Source of the DNA: Hydractinia symbiolongicarpus
Lineage: Eukaryota; Cnidaria; Hydrozoa; Anthoathecata; Hydractiniidae
Length of the DNA stretch: 64,000 bases
Assembly: GCF_029227915.1 (NCBI RefSeq)
Contig: NC_079888.1
Span: 6,751,001 to 6,815,000, forward strand
Direction: 5' to 3'
This document shows positions 38,735 through 50,431 of the stretch, piece by piece; positions within the stretch are counted from its first letter, which is position 1; every line of letters begins with the position of its first letter. The notes beneath the pieces were generated by a model. It was not told the origin of the DNA, searched no databases, and saw only the letters and a list, made by a program, of their open reading frames with translations. A program made the position numbers and the translations under genes.

Positions 38735-39590
38735 TCCAACTGCTTGTGGTTATAAGCTTTGAAACTCCGGGGTCCTTGCAATAATTTATGTTCGGGATTG
38801 TAGTTTCTTTCATAGATATAAGTGAATATATTAGATAGACAATTAACTCACGCACCACTAATAAACCTCCCATCACTGCAGACTGCAGGGGTCTAAATCT
38901 TGCGCATAACAGCAAGCAAACACGCTAATAATATGCATCCCCCATCATTCACCTCCTCTTGCTCCTTTCGCTTAAGAAATCTAACCGTGAATTGCTTTAC
39001 TGTTTCAAACAATACACTTCTCCGATTGAATAAGTATGGGAGTTGAATGAGCATGGGAGTTTGCAAATTTATTCGTTATTTTAATTTCCATATTTTTCTC
39101 TCTTATTTTTACACCCACGTTCTTTCAACTTTTTATTTTTTTGGCGCGTCATGGTAGTGTTACAAATATACATGTCTTAACACTTGTTTTTCTCCAAACT
39201 ATATACTTAATAAATGGAATGATCAATTTTCATGACACCGTCATTTAAAACAACTCAGCTCTTGAGAAGGTCTGGATGAAGTCTGTATGTGGTTATTTTA
39301 TGTTTATAAACTGGTTACAGTAAAAATAGTGATAATGACGTCATTGTCGTGCGCTAGATTTCTGATGAGTCATCATTAGAAAAATGGAGTATTTTTTTTA
39401 AGATTATCTTGTTACGAAGATGATGATGCTTGTATAAACAGATCACGAAACTAATTCTAAAGTAAATATCTATGGTGCCTTAAAAAAATAGGGAAAACGT
39501 CAAAGAAGTTTCGTATAGCTTTTAAACAAAATAAGTGTGTTGACAAGCGTAGCTGATTGGTGGAAAGTGATCGCCATAGCAACTAATGTT
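38735..39590. other. Intergenic, upstream of the MMP gene
   Basis: No exon seen. Proximal regulatory sequence of the MMP gene probably lies at the right end. Confidence 0.5.
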
Positions 39591-39593
39591 GAC

Positions 39594-39626
39594 TATAAAA
39601 AGTAACAGATTTCTCAGATTATAAAA
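39594..39626 (+). promoter_or_regulatory. Two TATA-like boxes upstream of MMP
   Basis: TATAAAA at 39594-39600 and again at 39620-39626, 110 and 84 bp before the ATG at 39704, with an inverted CCAAT (ATTGG) near 39557. A start site some 30 bp downstream of either box would give a short 5' UTR. No transcript evidence. Confidence 0.5.
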
Positions 39627-39703
39627 AGCTTTTTAACAGTCTGCTTTACACACAGAGACACACATAGATTATATCAGTTATAAATATCAAGCCTTCTAAC
39701 ACG

Positions 39704-42700
39704 ATGAACTTGCTAATAACACTGCTGTTAATGATCATGAGCTGCTACGTACACAACAGTCAATGTGCAGATACCGAGAATGCAAAGGTTTATATATTAT
39801 ATCTATTGTTGTTGTTGTTGTTTTTGTTGTCTTCTTCTTTGTTGTCGTCCCGTCGCCGTAGTTATGTCGTCGTCGTCATCGTTATTGTTGTTGTTGTCGT
39901 TGTCGTTGTCGTTTTTGTTGTTGTTGTTGTTATTCTTATTTTTATTTATTTTTTCATCAGAGGTATCTTTTGAAGTATGGTTATCTCGACACTTTTTCTG
40001 TTGGAGATGAAGTGTTAAAGGCTAGTATCAAAAGATTGCAATATTTTGCTAACTTAAAGCAAACAGGTAAACATGTTTTCTTGGTTACTCCATAGTCTGC
40101 TTTCATATGCTTGTGTTAAGGAGGGGGGGGGGGGGTTACGAAGCAAATTGGACGGCGAATTCCCCAGCGAAATGTATCTGAGCATGCGCAGTTGTGTTTG
40201 TTTTGATTTTGCTTCGCCGTAAATTAGAAACAGTTTCTACTTTTTAGCCGCAAAATATTTTGCTGTAAACTTTCAACCAATCAGAAAGCAATCTTCAGTG
40301 TTTATTCATAGAAAAGCGCATTACTGAAAAGAATTCAAAATAAATGTCTTGTTTTTAATACCAAGGAGAGTATTCACATTTTGTATTTTAAATTCTCCAC
40401 ATGTTTTCTCTTTCACGTGAAAATCAAAAAGATATTTCGCAGCTTATTCGCCGCAGAAATCGCTTCGTGAAAATCAACCTTTACAGTTATTAGACTTTAT
40501 TAAGTAAACCGACCTTAAACACTGTTTTGCAAGCTAAAAGTAGAATACAAAAGAGGACGATAGTAATGTTGCAATCATTCTGTTATACAGGAGTACTGGA
40601 CGCTGCTACGCAAAAACAAATGACTATCCCAAGATGCGCCCATTCTGATCCAAAGATCAAGATAACACGCGCAAGAAGATATGTGCATCAAGGGACAAGA
40701 TGGCGGAAGGTAAGCATGATGCGCCATGTTTAATACAAACTTTAGTTTTAACATAGCGTAATAACATTACATTGCTCGTCCGAGAGGATAGATTTTCAGA
40801 TTTAAACGTGATTTTCCCAGATTCATCACATTTTGCCTCTTTTTAAAAGTTGTTATAGTTAACCAAGCTTTGCTACCATCTTTAGAGTTTGTTGACATGG
40901 AGATTGGAAGGGCGTGGTCGAACTTTGAGTCGAAGTATTATTCGGAGAGTGATGAGTAAAGCCATGGGCTACTGGAGTCGTTCTACAAACATTAATTTTA
41001 AAGAAACGGCCAGTAGTAAACCCGATATTTGGGTCAAATTTACACGGTATCACCATGGTGATCCATATTCATTCGATGGTCCAGGTGGTACGCTGGCTCA
41101 TGCGTTTTATCCACATAATAATCAAGGCTTAAGTGGAGACATCCACTTTGATGATGATGAGAATTACACGTATCAATCTTCGCGTGGAAGAAATCTGTTA
41201 TGGGTAGCTACTCATGAGCTAGGTAGAATTTTTTTATTTATTAATTTATTTTAAAAATATTTACATGAAAAGTGTTTCAGTTTTATAAATATATCTATCA
41301 ATACAAGTCCTCTGGTTACCAAGTGATAACAGCCTAAAACAAAAGATCATGCGCACTTCCATATTTACATTAAGGATGGTGGCGCAATAATCTTTTCTGC
41401 ATGCGTTACATTTGCTTAAAAAAGTACCCAACGTTTATATGAAACAAGCAACGTGTTAGCGAAAGAATGTATCATTAGAAGCGAAAGACGGGGAACCAGC
41501 CAATAACAACACGTTTTATATTTCTAGGTCATTCCCTTGGATTAGAACACTCCAACCTTCGCGAGGCCGTGATGTATCCTTGGTACACTAAGTATAAAGC
41601 CAATTTTAAACTGCATAACGATGATGTTCATGGAATTCAGGCATTATACGGTACGTTATGTTTGTTAACTTTCAGGAAGTGTGACCATAGCTCAGCATAA
41701 GTCACTGTGCTTGCTTAGCGAGTAATAACGGAGCTTGTAAGTTTAAAACTTACCATAAAAAACAATCTGTTCTAGGAAAGAGAAAGAATCCGACAAGTCG
41801 CCGCCCAACTCGTCCAACTCGCCCAATTCGTCCAATTTCCAACAACAAGAAATGTCCACAAGCTGGTGTCACGGCAATCTTCTACAGTAAACGGGCTAAA
41901 AGCATGGTAGCACTAACAAAAAATAAAAAGTTGTATTTTGTTAATAACAAAGGTATAAAGTATGGACCGGTCTCGACATCAAATTATTTTCCTAAATCAT
42001 ACATACCGCAGGCTATTGATGCAGCATTCAACATAAAAATAAGAAGCAAGGAGTACACGATTGTATTCTCACAGAGAAGGTAAGTGTATCATTGCATGTG
42101 TATTTTACTAGCTTGTGTTCAAATGCTATCACCTATAAATTGCATGAAAAGTTACTATCCAGGCAAAAACATTGCAAAAAGGTAAGTGTCTTTCACAGTT
42201 TCTGTAAAGCATCTTATGTGGGGGAAAGTTGGGTCAGAGCAGTGCTATCCTTGCCTGACTAATTCAGACGTTATAAAAATGTTTTGAAAAGGCGACAACA
42301 TGAAGATTTTTTTGAAAACACACAGAAAAGAGTGTGCTAAAAATGAGTTGTGTTAAAACTTCAGATAAAAAAATTATAATTTCGTTTCAGCTATTATTTG
42401 TTCCACAAGTTTCGCTATATATCTGGTCCGCATAGTATACACAGAAGAACCAATAAGGAGCCGTTAAACTTGCGTTTTCCGAATTCGGTTAAAAAAATCG
42501 ATGCAGCGTTGATATGGCAACGAAATAAAAGAATTTATTTTTTTTCTGGTCCATACTATTGGCGCTATAACAATAAGAACAATCGATTGGACAGTGGATA
42601 TCCGAAGAGGATTTCACGAGCATGGAGAGGTTTACCAGAGAAAATCGATGCTGCGTACAGCTCGTCAGATGGAAAACATACTTTCTTCGTGTCTGGAAAA

Positions 42701-43320
42701 CATTATTATTTATTCAATGACAAGTAAGAAATGATTATAGTTCTTTTGTTATTGATTGGTAATATAATCTTTTAAGCCTCGTTTACACTATTGGATTAAC
42801 AGTCTTAATGTGGTTAAAAGTGTTACCGGCGTTAAGATGTCAGAGTTGAATGTTATGTTAACGTCGACGGCTTAGTAAGAGTTAAAAAGGTTATCGAAGG
42901 ATAAACTTTGTTAACACGGATACATTACATTATCATGTTAGCGTTAAGCTTAATACTGGCGTTACCATTGTTACCCCAGAAGTGTAAACAAGGCTTTAAG
43001 AACGTACACGATATTGGTCAAGTACTTAATACAGTATTTCACTTGGTCGCAACTTTGATCTCTCATATGCTCGACGCATTCTGTAATATACCTTTTTAAC
43101 TAGCAAATGACGTTACATTTGCAATAATAATTATAAGCAAGTTCTTTTTATTTTATATTCTTAATTTGTGTTCAGAAACGTTCGTGTGAAACGCGGTTAT
43201 CCCGAACATGTTGGCAGAGAGTGGTTAAATTGCAGTGGGCGTTCAATGATACGTGGTGGTATTGGCTTCATTGCAGTTGGTGGAATAAGAGTGGAGGACG
43301 GTAAAGCTGATGAACCTTAG
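39704..43320 (+). CDS. Secreted matrix metalloproteinase with hemopexin domain
   Basis: Exons 39704-39787, 39961-40066, 40591-40709, 40886-41222, 41528-41650, 41776-42079, 42391-42723 and 43176-43320 give 516 codons plus TAG with matching phases. Residues 1-21 are a hydrophobic signal peptide ([12 protein letters not shown]). A propeptide with YLLKYGYL follows, then cysteine switch PRCAHSD (C79) and a furin-type RARR (90-93). The catalytic domain has structural-zinc histidines (HHGD, HAF, HFD), active-site [12 protein letters not shown] (H213, E214, H217, H223) and Met-turn M231. Next come a basic Pro/Arg hinge (about 258-282) and a four-bladed hemopexin domain closed by C283 and C488. A Gly-rich 28-residue tail follows. 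Known role: zinc endopeptidase cutting extracellular matrix, kept latent by the cysteine. The furin site predicts activation during secretion. No transmembrane or GPI signal is obvious. AATAAA candidate at 43546. Orthology to a vertebrate MMP number is unresolved. Confidence 0.95.
39805..39950 (+). repeat. Composite GTT/GTC microsatellite in MMP intron 1
   Basis: (TTGTTG)n with GTCGTC blocks and GTAGTTATGTCGTCG, filling most of the 173-bp first intron. The first exon frame reads through into it only as an artefact. Confidence 0.85.
40139..40467. mobile_element. Possible MITE in MMP intron 2
   Basis: Left end CGAAGCAAATTGGACGGCGA; the reverse complement of the right end reads CGAAGCGATTTCTGCGGCGA. 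17 of the first 22 bases match. Another GCTTCGCCG lies inside at about 40213. No coding frame. It directly follows a run of G residues (about 40121-40135). Target duplication was not resolved. Confidence 0.45.
42772..42998. mobile_element. 221-bp MITE with TTA target duplication, in the last MMP intron
   Basis: Element 42775-42995 starts AGCCTCGTTTACACT; the reverse complement of its end reads AGCCTTGTTTACACT. TTA flanks both sides (42772-42774, 42996-42998). The interior is rich in GTTAAC/GTTACC motifs. A 3-bp TTA duplication again fits PIF/Harbinger-type elements, but the TIR differs from that of the FOXP-intron element. Confidence 0.7.
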
Positions 43321-43811
43321 TAGAATATCATGTTGTCCCCATGGATTTGACATTTAATTTTTTACTCTGTAAATAGTTTTTTTAAGACATATCCTGCATC
43401 GATCTTTGTTTTATATTTTTTAAAAAAAAGTTTATGTGCCACATTGGTATTGTGGAGATGTTCTCAAATCTCCCTAATGCGCGAGTTCTCAGCAAAGATG
43501 TGCAGACGTTTCACTCATTTCACAAAATTAGCGGAAAATTTGACCAATAAACAGAAAGAGCCGTATTGCGTATTAGTTGAACTTTGATAAAACAAACATG
43601 GTATCTGTAAAATCCACGGAAACATAAAAACATAAAAAAACAGGAAATTCCCACATATTTTCAAAACACTAGTCCAAAAAAAATCGTTAAAGTTTTTGAA
43701 ACAAAGTTTTTTTTTACATAACATTGTTACTTATCTTGTAACACTGGAGTCAATAGACAAATTCCAGGCTTGCCAACCTCACTTTCAGCGCCTGTTGTCT
43801 CTTTTCTAAAA

Positions 43812-43859
43812 CCAGGACGGTAGAAAAGATATAAGATGCCCCTGGGACGAGGTTGCAGG
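43812..43859 (+). repeat. Dispersed repeat module, third full copy
   Basis: CCAGGACGGTAGAAAAGATA, TAAGATG, CCCCTGGGACGAGGTTGCAGG in split form. Same layout as 1363-1409 and 3776-3826. Confidence 0.7.
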
Positions 43860-44402
43860 CTTGCTTGAAAATGCAAAAAAAGTATCAGAGAAAATGGGTG
43901 TGAAATCAGGGAGATAATAAATATGGAAACATTAAAAAATCCAACCTAAATTTCTGTCAGACGCCATGTGTGGAGCAGCTTCAAATCAATTCATAATCTG
44001 CCCCATGGAAATAGTTTTAGGAAATGAACACTGGTGACAAGGATAGCTTCCAGTGTAAAGTTCATGAATTTAAATCGTTTTTTCAACACTAAGCATAACA
44101 CTATGACGATGGACCGCCCGCTGCTAAGCAGAGCAGTTATCGTAGATTAAATAGGGGCTTTAAATTCACCAGGAGTATATTCTAATAAAAAAGGAATGTT
44201 TGCCTGGAATTTTCAATTGTACACCGAGAATACCATACGGATTCTAATCGCATTTTGAAAATCTTTGCGACCAACGAAACCGAAGTGTTATGACTTTTTA
44301 TTTTGAATGCCCCTCCCCATCCCCTTTATCACGTCAAAATTCGAATCTCTTGCCCTGCAAAGTTAGTTGGGAACCGAATTTTACTAGAGTACCAGACATA
44401 CC

Positions 44403-44557
44403 CGCTTTTTATTTTATAAGAATATGCTTTGTAAGAATATCAGGCTGGGATTTTGGGTTAAAAACAATAGGTCCATAGAACAATAGAGAAATACAAATTA
44501 TGGCCAGCCTAGTTAAAATTTTGATATTCTTATAAAACAAAAAGCGTGTATTTAGCT
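44403..44557. mobile_element. Short inverted-repeat element
   Basis: The arm at 44403-44425 (CGCTTTTTATTTTATAAGAA, then TAT) is repeated in inverse at 44524-44546 with one mismatch in 23. The interior carries GGTTAAAAACAATAG and CCAGCCTAGTTAAAATTT, shared with the minus-strand copy at 26005-26202. No coding frame. Confidence 0.65.
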
Positions 44558-47317
44558 ATTGCACGCTTGTGAACCGACCGAAACAAACTTTTGTTTACGT
44601 TTCACTCTAATTTATTGATTTATTTATCTTAAACAGTTTATTTGACGCATTTTCTTGTTTTCGTTAAAAAGTTGTCAAAACTTATATAAAAAAGCGTGAA
44701 TATTGAAACCACATAAAAATAATTCAAAAAATACAAAAAAAATTAAATGTATTTCACACGACCTAAGCACTATTTTAAAAAAAATCTTACCACAATTGGC
44801 ACTGTCCCACGATTCTTTCCATATCCGAATAAAAGAATTTCCCGCAACTTTGTGGTAATGTCCTTAGTTTTCTCGTGTCGGTTACTTTTAATTCTCACCC
44901 GCTGTTATTCTGTCTTTATCACTTCTATGATCAAACGAAACTTTTTTTCCATTCATTATATGTAAATCTTTCTTGATAACAGAACAAGAAATTAAGTACA
45001 CTTCAAACAAAGTGGCAGATTGCAACCTGCTTCTTTTCTGTGCTCCTTTTTTTTACTTATTCGTTTCAGAATATTTATACAGGATAGCCAGTTCGTTGTT
45101 GTCAATGCGGATTCTATCTTTTGAAGGTGTACATTACGTAGCTATCATTAGGATTGTAATAATTTCTTTCACCTGTCATGGTTTGATCTGTAGCCGTGGT
45201 AACAGTATTGCTAAAAGTTCTTGATTTTTAAAAAACTACTTCATTTTCTGCGTTGTTGCAATTTTCCCGCCATTCTGATATTGTAAGACGCCACATCACC
45301 CTCCACCGCAGATAGATTAAACTCCACCACAAGCATACGTGACTAAAAAACTTACTTTAAAGACAATTAATTCTGATATATATCACACCCAAATCTCGGT
45401 GTAGGTTACGGAAAATAGCAAAGTACGGCGTCTTTGTTACGTGTCAGTCGTAAAGAGTGAGCCAATGACATAATTTTTTAGGATTTACGTACAGGGCGCT
45501 TTGGTTACAATCATTAGTGCAATAAATGCACACATAAAATTTGGTACTTATTACAAAATACCACTGGGTTTGTTTACAAAGGAGAACCGCCTCGACGTTG
45601 TTTGATATTGTTCTTACAGGTAGCTTAGCTACCCTATAGCTAGATTTAGGATTGTCCTAGCCTTTATTACTAAATACTCAGTAAAATAGTTTGAATATTA
45701 AACTTTTTGGCCCTGGCTAGCTAGACTAAGTATGAAAGGACAAGGCTGAGCTTTTTGGTTGGGTTAAAAGTCAAAACTTAAAAGGAAAATTACATCAAAG
45801 TTTTTAAAATTATATTACACATATTTTTTAGTTTTCAAATTTCTCGCTTTTCTCGCTGGAAATTTTTAAAGTTTAAAAACCATGTCCCACAGTAACTTTT
45901 TCATCCTTATCCTAATGTCATATACATAAGCTATGCAACAACTTTTGCAGGAAAATAAAAACACGAAAAAGGTTGTTATTAAAATATTATAAATTAATTT
46001 CAAACCCATTAGTCCCTGCAGCCATTTTGGTGTAAGCGGTGTGAAAAGCTAGACTAAGTAAAAGTCCTATTACTTCAGTAAAAATTGAAATAATGACTTG
46101 AAACTTGGTATTATATGTTTTTAGAACAGTTTGATGAAATGAACCCAAATATTTTTTTTTACTACTATCATAATTTCTGAGTTCCTGAATTTAGCCATTT
46201 TTGGAGATGCCGATAAACTGTTTTTGACAGTATATCAATTTTGACAAGCCATGTGTACAGAAAACATTCAAAGTGATTCTCAGGATTAAAAATAATTCAA
46301 ACAGATAAAATGTGTTCCAGGTTTAGGACCAAATACCTTATCCAGCTCAGAGAAAGTAGGAATGTGCTTCTAAAGCACAGTGCCAAATACATAATCTAAA
46401 TTTTATGCCGTGATTAGAAAGTTATTTTTTTGTCCACCTGGATCTGCAACACGTTTACTTGCACTAATCGCTCAGCCTAGTGCCAATCACAATTAATTTT
46501 TGAATATCCACAGGAAGTTATTATGAAAAATGAAAAATGCTCAACTGTATTTGCTTTGCAGAAGTACCAATATGCTTCATCGTAAGTCCTGTGAATGTTG
46601 GTTTATGAAAAATATACTGTATCTTTAATGCAATAAGCACTCCACTTGATTTGTAACACATTACACTAAGTGTCCTCCATGTGACACAGTTTACCCTTTA
46701 CTGAGTCTTAACCTGGACAGAGACTTTAGGTCGTCCCGCTCCAAGCGAATATTACTTCTGGCTATTACTACTCTCCCAAATTTTGTTATTTCATAAAAGA
46801 AACCGTTAGGTTAAAATTTATTTATGAAAAATAGGTTCCCGTTCGATAAAAGAAACCTGAACATTTGCAGAAATTTATTTATGAAATACAGGTTTCTGTT
46901 TGTTGCGACAACATATTTAACCAACATGCAATGCCTTACATACCTATCTAGCTATATACTTAAGTCTTGACTGCTCACTGTTATGGGAGGTCCAAATAGC
47001 TAGCTATCTATCTTTATTTAAAATAACAGAATGCCTTGAAAAATCTTTTGTGTAGCTAGCTACATAAAAATAATATACTTAGCTTTTGTACTTTATCGCG
47101 TCATTGTTTAATAACATGGTACATGGCATGGTACTAGCTAGCTTAAAATCACAAAATAAATATTATCCAGATGCGACCATCTTTCATCATCAGACATCAG
47201 AAAGGCGTTTCTGTTATTTACTTCTCATTATGGGCTACCTCAAATTCTTGTATATCTAATGAAAAAAAAGTTACTTAAGGCTTTCTTAGTTCCATTTCAG
47301 TTTCAGCGCTGGCCAAT

Positions 47318-47344
47318 ATGACGGACAACGTCGAGGAACCCTGG
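47318..47344 (+). CDS. Candidate first coding exon of the tropomodulin gene
   Basis: ATG at 47318 follows a TTCAG acceptor-like tract. The frame MTDNVEEPW ends at a TGG|GTAATT donor (47344/47345) in phase 0, as required by the first firm tropomodulin exon at 55455. If used, intron 1 is 8.1 kb and contains both satellite arrays. Alternatives are an ATG directly before a donor at about 52158 or at 55321-55323. Inference only. Confidence 0.3.
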
Positions 47345-48445
47345 GTAATTTTGAAAAAATGTGGTTCTGCCTTATGATTTTCAGTTTTTTGCTGCTGATA
47401 TCAGCATATTTTAGCCCTTGAGTGCCACAACTCCGTATATATAGGAGTTAATTATCTTTAATTGTGAACCTTATTTTATCTATAGCATGCAGAAAGTTTG
47501 TATCCAATTTTTTGCTAACTTACTTAAAAATTCCTTACATACATGCGTGCGACTTTCCCAATAAGAAAAAACAAACAAATATCTGTTTCATTCTATTTGA
47601 GAAGAGCGGTCAGAATCAAGGTTTTATTAGGTATGCGTTTTAGCTGCTTTTTTGTCGTGTTTTTTATCGTTTTTATTTCAGTTGCGCTAAATTCTTGACC
47701 ACAGTTTATTGTATTTCTCCAGTATATTACGCATAGGTTTATCTGCTTCAAACGTATGAATAACATTTAATAATTATCTCCATAATTCATCAGAGTTTTG
47801 TCGGCTTAACAAAATGCGCGATAAATATCATCTGTATGCTAGAGTTTTGTTATTTTAACACGTTCATTAGTTCTGGAAAGTATCGTTTTAAATAGCTGTT
47901 TCTTTGTGAGTCAAAAAATGCTCAACCTTAAGTGCTGATAATAAACAAAGTGCTGTTTGTTTATGATCGCATTCTGATTAAAATCACAACAAAATATTGT
48001 ATATATTCATTTATATTTCTAATAAATTACCATCATTATTCTTTTGTTGTTTTAATCTCATCACAATGATTTTAATTGATCCACAATCTGAGCAAGCTTG
48101 ATTTTTAACAAACCAGTATTTGTTATCAATGCTAAAAAATAGGTTGTGAATAATTTTTTTAAAGTTAAATGTATGGTTTTATATCACTTGTGAATGTTTA
48201 AATGTTTCAAGCATAGGAGCGTGTTATAGGTATGATAGCGAAGAAATGGTGTGATTTTGTTTTCCATGGAATAAGTGTAAATTTTGTTTAATATAAGCAA
48301 CATATGAGGATGCGATTGTCATTGAGATCTATTTTATCTGTGCAATATTTACTTACAAGGTTGTTAAAAATAATTAAAACGACTGACCAAGAAAAAAAGA
48401 AATCTTCGGACAGGTCAAGGATAAGTATTTTGAATGTTAATATTT
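47345..48445. other. Non-coding stretch before the satellites
   Basis: AT-rich, no exon or repeat that I can support. Confidence 0.5.
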
Positions 48446-48448
48446 AAC

Positions 48449-49518
48449 TAGTTTTAGCGCTACGCGACATCTTTGTTGTAGTTTAGTTGAGCGTTATGAA
48501 ACATCTTCAGTTGTAGTTTAGTTGCGCGTTATGAGACATCTTTGTTGTAGTTTAGTTGCGCATTATGATACATCTTCAGTTGTAGTTTAGTTGCGCGTTA
48601 TGAGACATCTTTGTTGTAGTTTAGTTGAGCGTTATGATACATCTTCGTTGTAGTTTAGTTGAGCTTTATGATACATCTTTGTTGTAGTTTAGTTGAGCGT
48701 TCTGAGATATCTTTGTTGTAGTTTAGTTGAGCGTTATGATACATCTTTGTTGTAGTTTAGTTGAGCGTTCTGAGATATCTTTGTTGTAGTTTAGTTGAGC
48801 GTTCTGAGATATCTTTGTTGTAGTTTAGTTGAGCGTTATGATACATCTTCAGTTGTAGTTTAGTTGCGCGTTATGAGACATCTTTGTTATAGTTTAGTTG
48901 CGCATTATGATACATCTTCAGTTGTAGTTTAGTTGCGCGTTATGAGACATCTTTGTTGTAGTTTAGTTGAGCGTTATGATACATCTTTGTTGTAGTTTAG
49001 TTGAGCGTTATGATACATCTTTGTTGTAGTTTAGTTGAGCGTTCTGAGATATCTTTGTTGTAGTTTAGTTGAGCGTTCTGAGATATCTTTGTTGTAGTTT
49101 AGTTGAGCGTTATGATACATCTTTGTTGTAGTTTAGTTGCGCGTTATGATACATCTTTGTTGTAGTTTAGTTGAGCGTTATGATAAATCTTCAGCTGTAG
49201 TTTAGTTGCGCGTTATGCGACATCTTCAGTTTTAGTTGAGTTGAGCGTTATGATGCATCTTCAGTTGTAGTTTAGTTGCGCGTTATGATACATCTTTGTT
49301 GTGGTTTAGTTGAGCGCTATGATACATCCTCAGTTGTAGTTTAGTTGAGCGTTATGATACATCTTAAGCTGTAGTTTAGTTGAGCGTTATGAGATATCTT
49401 TTTTGTGGTTTACTTGCGCGTTATGATACATCTTTGTTGTAGTTTAGTTGAGCGCTATGAGATATCTTTGTTGTGGTTTAGTTGCGCGATATGCGACATC
49501 TTCAGTTGTAGTTCAGTA
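48449..49518. repeat. Satellite array, 34/35-bp unit, about 31 copies
   Basis: Unit TTGTAGTTTAGTTGAGCGTT, ATGATACATC, TTTG (34 bp) or TTCAG (35 bp). Variants GCGCGTT, GAGACATC and TCTGAGATATC recur in blocks. The left part is homogeneous and the right part (after about 49200) is diverged. Confidence 0.92.
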
Positions 49519-50044
49519 ACTTTTACTTTAACTTCAATATCACTTATTGGCAACAACTACTTCTGTTAAAGTTTGAATCTTTGGAAGGCTCAAATATTTT
49601 TTAAGGAGCCGAATTTTCCTTTATGTGATTTTAACATCTTCAGTTTTTTTAGTGAAAACTGAGGGATTTCTTGCTAGAGTAAAATGTGGTTTTGCCTTTC
49701 CTATTTTAGTAATTGTAAATATCACACTTTAAGAAAATTGTTGAAGGAAAAATAACAGTACAATTCCTATGGGAAGACATTTGCGCAGTACATAATCAAA
49801 AAAGTAATACTTTTAAACAACTTTTTAATCTCAAATCCATATAACATTTAAAAATCAATTGAAAAAAATAAAATTCTTTTGTGTTTCGAAAATACCACAG
49901 ATTTGTATTTTTTACATTGAATGTTTTTTCATAGCTTATAGAAGACATTAAAGCTTAATGTTTTAAAATTTTTCAAAGAAATTTAACAATAATTTATTAC
50001 TATTTTAAATAAAATTATTTACCCCCAGGTAGTCTCTTCAGTTT
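49519..50044. other. Spacer between satellites
   Basis: AT-rich, nothing recognised. Confidence 0.5.
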
Positions 50045-50255
50045 CTACCTGTAGTGGTATTGAGGACGGGAGTTCTAGTGCATTTAAGGCTCACATTTGA
50101 GCTGTGAAAGCTATCACTGAACTAAAAAACCGCTAAGGTAACGCTAAGCAGAAAGGATGAATTCACACACTTAAAAAGTCTTAGGCATGACTCGGCCGGA
50201 GTTTAAACCCAAGACCTTTAACACTTGAAGCGAACGCTCTACCCTTTTGCAAAGT
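50045..50255 (-). mobile_element. tRNA-derived SINE copy between the satellites
   Basis: On minus the head reads GGTAGAGCGTTCGCTT (classical tRNA box A region) and GGGTTTAAACTCC (box B). It is followed by CGAGTCATGCC, GACTTT, CCTTTCT and the tail AGCTCAAATGTGAGCC, AAATGCACTAGAACTCCC. It matches the relics at 8413-8610 and 18046-18300. Confidence 0.7.
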
Positions 50256-50431
50256 ATGTATAAAATATGTAATTGTATTTTCGCATTAATTTATTTATTT
50301 CATAGTGATTACTTTTCAGCTATAGGGTTGTATTACTTTCTTATACTTTTACCATAAGCTTTGGTTGCGATAAACAGAAACACATTCATACACATAACTG
50401 CTAACACTTTTTTATGTCCATCATTTCTTAT

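Larger units (their letters stand above)
43321..47317. other. Intergenic, repeat relics
   Basis: No supported gene. It contains the dispersed module copy at 43812-43859, an inverted-repeat element at 44403-44557, and runs of AGCTAGCTA near 46930-47150. A pair of ~65-bp near-duplicates (ATAAAAGAAACC ... AAATTTATTTATGAAA) lies at about 46790-46910. Open frames at 44290, 44747 and 44973 are AT-rich and unrecognised. Confidence 0.5.

Noticed and set aside
38468-38915. Minus-strand frames with periodic Ser/Met/Phe peptides
   Set aside because: Translation of the 14-bp tandem repeat.
42908-43099. 63-codon hydrophobic frame
   Set aside because: Starts inside the 221-bp MITE in the MMP intron.
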